NCBI GenBank assembly: GCA_036736205.1
Contig: DAINMX010000143.1
Span: 1 to 15,977 of the forward strand
Reading direction: 5' to 3'
From: XYA12-FULL-58-9 sp001798605
GTDB lineage: Bacteria > Myxococcota > XYA12-FULL-58-9
Length of the DNA stretch: 15,977 nucleotides
Made by a program: the position numbers and the translations under genes. The stretch's first letter is position 1; every line of letters begins with the position of its first letter. The notes under the pieces are model-generated. The model was not told the DNA's origin. It did no database searches and saw nothing but the letters and a program-made list of their open reading frames with translations. Below are positions 7,962-13,973 of the stretch, piece after piece.

Positions 7962-8012
7962 GGATTCTCCGTCTCCTGCGTACGCAAATACTTTCCTGGA
8001 CTCTCCGTCCCC
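7948..8012 (-). repeat. Imperfect direct repeat spanning a gene start
   Basis: Positions 7948-7976 and 7984-8012 are 29-bp copies with 3 mismatches, offset by 36 bp (12 codons). The copy at 7948-7976 holds the Shine-Dalgarno and ATG of the second isomerase (minus strand ACGGAGAATCCATGAAAG). The copy at 7984-8012 lies inside the preceding isomerase gene and has AGG in place of ATG (ACGGAGAGTCCAGGAAAG). In protein terms the end of that isomerase reads TESPGKYLRTQE followed by TENP. Confidence 0.9.
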
Positions 8013-8953
8013 GTTGCACCCATCACCCTCGACAACACGTCGTCGAGTCGCTCATCGTAAAGAGCGACGGGGTATCGCTGCCTGATCTCTGACAGGTACT
8101 TGTCGAAAATCATCGACCGCCTACCCTCGAGGAGACGTTCACGAATGTCATCGCGCACGTCATTGATCGAACGGTGAAGCTCTTCACGCCGAGAGGCTAC
8201 CTTGACTACGTGCCAACCGCGAGTACTTTGTACCGGTTCGTTGGCCCATGAACCAGGCGGAATTCGAAAGACCTCGCTGGCGAAACTCGGCCCAAACTCC
8301 TCGGTTAGCTCCTCCCTGCTCTTGAAAGGAAGCGCCCCATCAGAACTCCGGCTTTCGACATCCGTCGAGTGCCGCACCACGAGATCGTGAAAAAAACGTT
8401 CGTCGGTTGGTCGTTTTTGCAGTTTCGCCAGAATGTTGGTTGCTTCGGCACGGCCGTCCTGAGTTGGCAGCAATTGAATGTGGTCGACCCTGCGTATTTC
8501 CGGCTGCATGTACTCGTTCTTGTGAACGTTGTAATAGGCTACCACCTGTTCCTCGGGTAGCTCCGCAGCAAATGCCGAGGGCCCCAGGTCCTTCTTCAGC
8601 AACTTGCGGACCATTACCGTGCGAGCGGCTTGCACGACCTCTGGGTCTCTCGCCAGACCGCGTTCGAGACCTGCACGCACCAACAGCTCAAATCGGATTT
8701 GGTCTTCGACAAACTCGCGCAATCGTTCGCGGTCGCTGTATCGCCGAACTGCTCCTGAGCCTTGCTCTTCCAGACGGGAGGCAATTTGGTCAACGGATAT
8801 CGATGCTTCACCCACGCGTGCAATTGTGCCACTGTCATCTGTAACGAGCTCCAAGCAATCAGAGGTGGTCGGTGATTGTGCTGTCACACATCCGACCGCC
8901 ATCCACGCACAAATGCACCCGAGCGCTCTCATTGCACCGGTGCGTAGCATCAT
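7958..8953 (-). CDS. Divergent parvulin-type peptidyl-prolyl isomerase lipoprotein
   Basis: A 331-residue lipoprotein, first of three isomerase genes in the transcript. A hydrophobic signal ends in AVGC, so Cys22 is the likely lipidated residue. A helical SurA_N-like part (about 45-145, including LREFVEDQIRFELLVRAGLE) is followed by a parvulin domain at about 152-255 (RRVDHIQLLP, FHDLVVRHSTDVESRSSDGA, FASEVFRIPPGSWANEPV, TRGWHVVKVASR). It replaces the common FGFH by RGWH, as many parvulins do. The start is uncertain: GTG 8962, ATG 8953, ATG 8950 and ATG 8932 are in frame and none has a strong Shine-Dalgarno; 8953 gives a normal signal length. It ends with a 12-residue near-duplication made by the DNA repeat at 7948-8012. 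It lies about 90 bp after the PqqD/HlyD-like gene. Confidence 0.88.
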   Translation of the reverse strand: MMLRTGAMRALGCICAWMAVGCVTAQSPTTSDCLELVTDDSGTIARVGEASISVDQIASRLEEQGSGAVRRYSDRERLREFVEDQIRFELLVRAGLERGLARDPEVVQAARTVMVRKLLKKDLGPSAFAAELPEEQVVAYYNVHKNEYMQPEIRRVDHIQLLPTQDGRAEATNILAKLQKRPTDERFFHDLVVRHSTDVESRSSDGALPFKSREELTEEFGPSFASEVFRIPPGSWANEPVQSTRGWHVVKVASRREELHRSINDVRDDIRERLLEGRRSMIFDKYLSEIRQRYPVALYDERLDDVLSRVMGATGTESPGKYLRTQETENP

Positions 8954-9043
8954 GAACCGCACTGGGCAAGGTGCGAGAGACGGGTTACCGATGCTCAGTA
9001 CGGGCGATCACCTCATTTTGGATTTCACGTCCGAGGTTGTGGC

Positions 9044-10603
9044 TCAACGCTCGATGAAGGAAACCTCAACCCAAGCGCCGGTGGACAGTGCACCATTGAC
9101 ATTGCTGATGGAGATATTCACTGTCTGGGCATCTGACGAACCGAATGTTTTTGTCACTGAGCACGCAAAAGTATCGGCACCCTTAGGCAGGCGAGCCTCA
9201 CAGTCCATTCGTTGGTAACCCTTGGGCAGCAATCTTGCCGGCGCCTTGCCGATAAACTCATCGCGATTGCCGACGTGACCCATCAGGGCTCCCGCGCCTA
9301 CAGCCTCTCCGACGTTGACAGCGAGCTCGATGGTTCCGGATTCGGCGGAGGTAATCGACTGGCGTTGGGCCTTCTTCTGCGCGACGGCGAGGTTCTGCTC
9401 GGCCTTCTGTTTGTAGTGCCGCATGACAGGATCCCGTGACTTCTTCTTGAAGCGCTCCACGGCGGCTTTGAACTTCTCAATCTTTTCGTAGGAATCGTCA
9501 TCCACAAGGGTTGCGATGCTCTGCCCGGATGTCACAATATCGCCGGAGCGCACCAGAAGCTCGCTGATGACTCCAGCCGCCGGCGCTTTAGCAGCCGGGA
9601 GCATCACGGTCTCGAGTTGTACGGCCACGGCTGTTTCTGAAACGACGATTGGGAGCGGCGCTGCTCCACCGTTGGTGGCTGGCGGTGTAGATGTCTCCGG
9701 TTTCGGCTTTTCAGATGTGGCGTCAGAAAACGAGCGGCTCACCACGATCCCCACAGACAGGAGGGCGGCACCGATGGCAATGCCTGCAATCAACGGCAAA
9801 CGCCCACTCGGTTGCGGGACGATGACTGCGGCCTGTTCTGTCAAGGTCGGCATGCGGAATTCTGCGGACTCGGTCAGAGTTGCCCGCCTCTGCTCTTCCA
9901 TCATCGTGGGACGCCGCAATTCCAAATCGTCCATCATCGTCGGCCGCCGTAAATCGGATTGGCGTGTCTGGGTCGATCGTCGCACTGATGACTCGTCATG
10001 CATCTGTGTGGGACGGCGATTGCCATTCGTCTCCGCCTCAGCGATGTCGTGGTGTAGCTGACGCAAAAGATCGCGGACGCTGTGGTTGGTTGGCTCAATC
10101 TCGAGAAAAGCGAGGAAATAGTTGCTCGCTCCCTGAAGATCTCCTTTCGCTTGCAGGGCCATCGCTGTGCTCAAAAATTGTTGCGCCTCAATGCTGGCAC
10201 CATCGGCTGCAACCGCGTTTTCGGGGAGCGGCCCCTCGACCGTCGCCGCACCGCCCTCCAAGAAGCCATATCCCTTGAGCTCCCTCGCAAATGAGCGCAC
10301 GAGCTTGGGGTCAGCTGCCATGCCAAAGCGGGCCATATCCCGCGCAATCTCTGCCAGGCTCCGGGTACCATCCAACACCTTGGCGATTCGCCACTCCATA
10401 TCGTAAATTGAAAACCAGGTGGACGACTCGGGAGCCCGAACGCGTATCTGGCCCGGAGGGCCCTCTGCGGTCAGCAGGTCGGAGCGAAGCTTGAGATTGC
10501 CCATTTGCGGCGAGGACTCGACTGTGGCAACGGCCGAGTCAATGTCCTCCTCGCGCAGGTTCTTCGAGGGCGGTACAACGCGCAGGGTTGGATCGTTGAT
10601 CAA
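9044..10603 (-). CDS. PqqD-like / TPR / RxxT-repeat / HlyD-like adaptor membrane protein
   Basis: A 519-residue protein with an unusual order of parts. Residues about 37-117 resemble a PqqD-like winged helix (LKLRSDLL, FSIYDMEWRIAKVLDGTRSLAEIA, LKGYGFLE). A TPR-like helical pair follows (137-190; ALQAKGDLQGASNYFLAFLEIEP). Then come six RxxT repeats (196-253), a single membrane span (269-289; LIAGIAIGAALLSVGIVV), a Pro/Thr linker, and two half-motifs of a lipoyl-like barrel sandwich (337-366 and 417-445) around a helical hairpin, as in HlyD/RND adaptors. A C-terminal beta domain ends the chain. The N-terminus should be cytoplasmic and the adaptor periplasmic. The TTG at 10603 has GGGAG 7 nt upstream; the frame is also open from a TTG at 10657. 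No ABC transporter or outer-membrane channel gene is in the window, so an export role is inference. Confidence 0.7.
   Translation of the reverse strand: MINDPTLRVVPPSKNLREEDIDSAVATVESSPQMGNLKLRSDLLTAEGPPGQIRVRAPESSTWFSIYDMEWRIAKVLDGTRSLAEIARDMARFGMAADPKLVRSFARELKGYGFLEGGAATVEGPLPENAVAADGASIEAQQFLSTAMALQAKGDLQGASNYFLAFLEIEPTNHSVRDLLRQLHHDIAEAETNGNRRPTQMHDESSVRRSTQTRQSDLRRPTMMDDLELRRPTMMEEQRRATLTESAEFRMPTLTEQAAVIVPQPSGRLPLIAGIAIGAALLSVGIVVSRSFSDATSEKPKPETSTPPATNGGAAPLPIVVSETAVAVQLETVMLPAAKAPAAGVISELLVRSGDIVTSGQSIATLVDDDSYEKIEKFKAAVERFKKKSRDPVMRHYKQKAEQNLAVAQKKAQRQSITSAESGTIELAVNVGEAVGAGALMGHVGNRDEFIGKAPARLLPKGYQRMDCEARLPKGADTFACSVTKTFGSSDAQTVNISISNVNGALSTGAWVEVSFIER
9844..10018 (-). repeat. Six tandem RxxT peptide repeats in the PqqD/HlyD-like protein
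   Basis: The segment encodes RRPTQM, RRSTQT, RRPTMM, RRPTMM, RRATLT and RMPTLT, with the Thr residues 12, 11, 11, 9 and 11 residues apart and acidic residues after most of them. The DNA also repeats locally (CATCATCGTGGGACGCCG, CATCATCGTCGGCCGCCG on the + strand near 9900-9950). The arrangement suggests a flexible array of phosphorylation or docking sites placed just before the membrane span. Confidence 0.85.
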
Positions 10604-10644
10604 ACACGCACTCCCGAGCCCTCTCGCGTTTTCGCATGGAGGCT

Positions 10645-10785
10645 CTACCCGTCCCAATCATAATAGTAGAAGACGGTAGAACAATCACCTTTTGATCCTT
10701 CCCCCGGTGGCAAATAGCAACACTTGTCAGCACTCACATTGTGCCCGCTTCCGTCCAGGTCAAACTGGGTTTGACAAGGATCGGC
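10645..10785 (-). other. Small Cys/Tyr-rich open frame between two genes (possible short peptide)
   Basis: Directly after the TGA of the FecR/CarboxypepD_reg gene the same frame stays open for 46 codons to a TAG at 10645-10647. It reads ADPCQTQFDLDGSGHN, then VSADKCCYLPPGEG, then SKGDCSTVFYYYDWDG. A GTG at 10737 with GGAAG about 10 nt upstream could start a 30-residue peptide with three Cys and an aromatic tail. An open stretch this long can arise by chance, and there is no strong ribosome site, so coding is not established. The segment is otherwise the spacer between the two genes. Confidence 0.2.
10759..10775. promoter_or_regulatory. Perfect 7-bp inverted repeat (possible operator)
   Basis: GTCAAAC at 10759-10765 and GTTTGAC at 10769-10775 form a perfect inverted repeat with a 3-bp centre in the spacer upstream of the PqqD/HlyD-like gene. 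There is no T-tract on either side, so it does not look like an intrinsic terminator. A dimeric regulator site is possible. Confidence 0.3.
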
Positions 10786-13344
10786 TCACCGTTTTTTGGC
10801 GAGACTCAGCTTCACGTCGATAACAACGCTCGGATCTCGGTTAGAAAGATCCAATTCCGCTGAAACGTAACCAGGAGCGTCGAAATAGACCTGCGTTTGG
10901 TCGGTTGTGATAGTGAATTTCACCGTGCCGTCATCCGCCTGATCCATGCTGGATGTTCGAGAACCACCAAGGCTGTAGTGATAACGAAGCATAACCCCTG
11001 GGACGAAGCGTCCAGACTCATTTGTGATCCTGGCGGTCCAAGTGGCGGTCTTGTCTCCTTTCACAGAGATCTCCAAGCCATCCAGCATGCTTCCGGTCAA
11101 CTCCACGACTTGTTCCTCAAACTGGGCATCAACGCGGAGTTTTTCAGGCCCAATGAGACCGAGACGATAGGCACCGACGGCCATGTCACGAAACTCGAAG
11201 CTGCCATCATCGAGGCACCTGGCCCAGTAGATGGCATCATCTTTCTGGCTCATTGCCCCAAAACGACCGCATGAGTCTTGACTGAGTGGAAAGGACTCCC
11301 CACTCTGCGAATCTACAAATTGCCCCCGAATTGTACCTCCGCCAATGGTGAAGTCAGCCACGACCTCGCGTGGTTCGTCGATGACGACCGTACCCAATTT
11401 GCGTTTCTCGTCGCCTTGAATGACCCGCAGAATATAGCCGGCGTGCGCGGGGATACCTTCAATCCGGTAAGTCCCGTCCGCGTCAGTGACCGTCTGCTCT
11501 GGAAAGGTCTCGTGCTCGCGCTGCGCCCACCCCATGTGGTTTGAAATTTCGACCTTGGTCTCAGCCGCAGGCGTGTTGTTAGCATAGCTGATTCGTCCCG
11601 TGAGAACCGCGCTCTCTTGCGCCAAGAGGAAATCCTTTTGCAGCTCGGCAACGTGTGTATCCGCTTCCACCCACTGGATCGGCTCGACGCTTCGATTCTT
11701 TGGATAACTTCCAAACCGAACGGGGTGTGTCTGCGTCCCTGTTACAACTTGTACTTCGGGGTGTCTGGCCAGCGGAATCAACATTTCGTAGTATCCGCCT
11801 TCATCAGTGCGAGTGCTCTGCTCCTCCCCCCGAACCTCAGTTCCGACCACGGGTTTCTTGTCTTTGCCTTGGTAGACGTATCCCATGACTTTGAGAATAC
11901 CGCTCAATTGGATCGTGACATGCTTGGTCTCTCCCTCTCCCAGCTGCAGATTGTGATGATCAGCAAATCCGTAACGTGGATGGTGAGCCTGTATCGAGAA
12001 AGGACGTTCCTCAGGAGCCCCCACTAGGATGAAGGTGCCCTTGGCGTCCGTTTTCGCCGTGGGGCAGCGTTCCTTGCCCTTACCGTTGCAGTCACCGAGT
12101 ATCACAGTCGCATCCTGGAGCCCCTTGCCTTTCCAGTCGGTGACAGTGCCGCTCACCCGTCCACCCTGGGACAATGGCACGACCAAATAGGGATCTGCGG
12201 TAACAGCATCAAGTGTTACCTCTTGTCGTGATGGTGCATACCCGTCGGCACGCACGAGCAGACTCCATCTCCCCAGGCCCAATCCCGACAAACGAAACTG
12301 GCCATCTTTTGCGTCAGCAATATGCACGGAACGATCTTGGGGAGCATCAAAACTGCGCACCGCCAAACCTGAGAGGTCAACGTCAAAATCTTCGATGGGC
12401 ACGCCGGTTTGCGCGTCAAACACTTCGCCCCCCAATGAGAAACGTACGGTTTGGGCATCCTCATCCCAGAAGCCACCTGTCGGGCCTTCCTCCATCTCGG
12501 CCACCGCCTTCGTCAGCCCGACTAAGCGGCCCACACCTTTTGGCTCTGATCGAGAACCTGCCAATTGACCCTCAGCACTACCCAGATCCGTTCGTTTGAC
12601 TTCACCTGATGCATCAACGATTGCACCGGCAGGAGCATCAATCCGCATGGATTTTGCTTCACCCGAAAACACGACGTATCCGCTGTAAATTGCGACAATC
12701 GCCACCACACCGATGCCAGCGGTCATTGCCCGGACTTTGTTGGTCATTGCTATTTCTCCGTTTGATCCCACACCCATATCGCCTTGGACGGTTGCCCGTA
12801 TGGCCCCGAGTTCCAGACTGATTGGACTTTCTGTGTTGATGCGTATCTGCCCCCGCTCCAAGTCGAGTGCTTTCTCGTTCGCTATTCCGACAACCGAACG
12901 ACTCGCGATACTGCCGCTCCACTCGGGCGCGGAGATCGATACTGGATCACGGTCAGATCTCAGCCGCAAAGGTGTGTCCACTTGCAGATCGCCTTTGACC
13001 GATTCCCAGCCACCATCCGTCCAAATTTGAGCGCCACCTGGTGCATGAATCTTGATGTTCTTGGCCCAAAGGGCTTGCTGCCCAAAAAACAACACGGCCA
13101 TTGCCGCCGCTGCCACGGGTATCCAACGTCGCATTGGGACCAAGATCCCTCGCCTTCTTTGCACTCGTGCTGTTACCTGGGAAGCTATGTTGATTTTGGC
13201 CCCTTGATTTGCGGTCTCTTGTCTCAACGAAGAAAAGGCAGCGGCCAACTTCTCATCCGCGCTCTGCTCGCATCGGTTCTCGCCTTTGGCGATGCGCTCT
13301 TTGATGGCCTTGTCGAGGGCTTGCAGATCATCATGCTCAGTCAT
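10786..13344 (-). CDS. FecR-like anti-sigma region fused to CarboxypepD_reg-type beta domains
   Basis: An 852-residue membrane protein following the sigma gene with an 8-bp overlap; GGAGGG lies 6 nt before the ATG. Residues 1-72 are cytoplasmic and charged and should hold the sigma factor; no HxxxCxxC zinc motif is present. Membrane span 1 is at about 74-94, then a FecR-like beta region (95-195; KIHAPGGAQIW, ALDLERGQI, ATVQGD) that looks cut short. A second hydrophobic segment is at 206-228. After it come about five to six repeats of a carboxypeptidase-regulatory-like beta sandwich (about 302-392, 395-482, 484-560, 578-668, 668-760, 760-850), each opening with a strand such as GGRVSGTVTD and a variant of the AxVxL turn. 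An internal Shine-Dalgarno and ATG (codon 200) suggest two fused genes. Likely role: regulator of the adjacent ECF sigma factor with a sensory or surface-binding part. Confidence 0.75.
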   Translation of the reverse strand: MTEHDDLQALDKAIKERIAKGENRCEQSADEKLAAAFSSLRQETANQGAKINIASQVTARVQRRRGILVPMRRWIPVAAAAMAVLFFGQQALWAKNIKIHAPGGAQIWTDGGWESVKGDLQVDTPLRLRSDRDPVSISAPEWSGSIASRSVVGIANEKALDLERGQIRINTESPISLELGAIRATVQGDMGVGSNGEIAMTNKVRAMTAGIGVVAIVAIYSGYVVFSGEAKSMRIDAPAGAIVDASGEVKRTDLGSAEGQLAGSRSEPKGVGRLVGLTKAVAEMEEGPTGGFWDEDAQTVRFSLGGEVFDAQTGVPIEDFDVDLSGLAVRSFDAPQDRSVHIADAKDGQFRLSGLGLGRWSLLVRADGYAPSRQEVTLDAVTADPYLVVPLSQGGRVSGTVTDWKGKGLQDATVILGDCNGKGKERCPTAKTDAKGTFILVGAPEERPFSIQAHHPRYGFADHHNLQLGEGETKHVTIQLSGILKVMGYVYQGKDKKPVVGTEVRGEEQSTRTDEGGYYEMLIPLARHPEVQVVTGTQTHPVRFGSYPKNRSVEPIQWVEADTHVAELQKDFLLAQESAVLTGRISYANNTPAAETKVEISNHMGWAQREHETFPEQTVTDADGTYRIEGIPAHAGYILRVIQGDEKRKLGTVVIDEPREVVADFTIGGGTIRGQFVDSQSGESFPLSQDSCGRFGAMSQKDDAIYWARCLDDGSFEFRDMAVGAYRLGLIGPEKLRVDAQFEEQVVELTGSMLDGLEISVKGDKTATWTARITNESGRFVPGVMLRYHYSLGGSRTSSMDQADDGTVKFTITTDQTQVYFDAPGYVSAELDLSNRDPSVVIDVKLSLAKKR
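12745..12759 (-). promoter_or_regulatory. Internal Shine-Dalgarno and ATG inside the FecR/CarboxypepD_reg gene
   Basis: On the minus strand GGAG (12759-12756) sits 8 nt before an in-frame ATG at 12747-12745 (CGGAGAAATAGCAATG). The protein from that ATG begins MTNKVRAM and goes straight into a hydrophobic segment, exactly as a separate membrane-anchored protein would. In the +1 frame a TAG ends 4 nt before the ATG, the layout expected for two adjacent genes. Confidence 0.5.
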
Positions 13345-13861
13345 GCCAATCCCTCCGCAGTTGTTCTAAGGCCCGATGCAGCCTCGACTTGACGGTTCCC
13401 AACGGTTGTTCGGTCAGCTCGGCTATCTCTTGGAGATCCATGTCCTCCAGGTAGCGAAGGATCAAAACCTCGGCGAAGTCTGGTTGCAGCCGGTGAATAC
13501 TGTGGCGCAAATCCCTCCCCAACAGCTCGGAGTCGGACTCGGCGGTTCTTCGATCCATTTCTGGTCGCAGTGGAACGACCTTGCGCTCCCGCTTCAAGTG
13601 CGCCAAGCAGCGATTGCGAGCGATGGTCAATAGAAATGATTTGAGCTTGCCACGATGCCGGTACCGTTTGCGCTCCCTCCACAGGGTCAAGAATACCTCC
13701 TGGGTGAGGTCGCAAGCCGCATCAGCAGATCCGACGTAGCGCAGACAGAACGTTGCTATGCTTTGCTGATGATGCTCTACCATCTCCTGAAAACAGTCAG
13801 GATCTCCTTGTTTGAAGCCATCCATGGCCGCGTCCAGCCTATCTGACGAATCGACGGTCAT
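13337..13861 (-). CDS. ECF-type RNA polymerase sigma-70 factor
   Basis: A 174-residue group 4 (ECF) sigma factor. Region 2 spans about 17-91 (FKQGDPDCFQEMVEHH, DLTQEVFLTLW, FLLTIARNRCLAHLKRER), which binds core polymerase and the -10 element. Region 4 spans about 118-171 (LQPDFAEVLILRYLEDM, LQEIAELTEQPLGTVKSRLHRALEQL), a helix-turn-helix for the -35 element. There is no region 3. Start choice: ATG 13861 gives the usual length; an ATG at 13900 would add 13 residues (MLQAATTIRTVSN), and neither has a good Shine-Dalgarno. Longer readings run into ftsH and are not credible. The stop overlaps the next gene, whose FecR-like N-terminus is the probable anti-sigma partner. Confidence 0.93.
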   Translation of the reverse strand: MTVDSSDRLDAAMDGFKQGDPDCFQEMVEHHQQSIATFCLRYVGSADAACDLTQEVFLTLWRERKRYRHRGKLKSFLLTIARNRCLAHLKRERKVVPLRPEMDRRTAESDSELLGRDLRHSIHRLQPDFAEVLILRYLEDMDLQEIAELTEQPLGTVKSRLHRALEQLRRDWHD

Positions 13862-13866
13862 GTTGG

Positions 13867-13879
13867 ATACGGTCCGTAT
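13867..13879. promoter_or_regulatory. 13-bp palindrome just upstream of the sigma factor start
   Basis: ATACGG-T-CCGTAT is a perfect palindrome ending 6 nt before the ATG at 13861, where a ribosome site would normally be. It could be an operator or a small RNA hairpin affecting translation. If translation starts at 13900 it would instead be coding. Confidence 0.3.
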
Positions 13880-13927
13880 GGTTGTGGCTGCTTGAAGCAT
13901 ACAGCCATGAAGTGCCAAAAGCCGCGA

Positions 13928-13943
13928 AAGGTTCCAAGGTTCC
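13928..13943 (-). promoter_or_regulatory. Tandem GGAACCTT, candidate ECF -35 element
   Basis: On the minus strand GGAACCTT occurs twice head to tail, 67-82 nt upstream of the sigma start. Many ECF sigma factors recognise a GGAAC core at -35 and control their own promoter. No convincing -10 was identified, so the call rests on the core motif and position only. Confidence 0.3.
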
Positions 13944-13973
13944 CGTGGTCGTTCCTTTTCTTCTCTCTTTCTG

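Noticed and set aside
10786..10788. TGA of the FecR/CarboxypepD_reg gene as selenocysteine or read-through codon
   Set aside because: The protein ends naturally at LSLAKKR, and I saw no selenocysteine-insertion hairpin; the open frame beyond is noted separately.
12784..13392. 202-codon + strand frame antisense to the anti-sigma gene
   Set aside because: It is a shadow of the FecR-like coding region with no motif or ribosome site.
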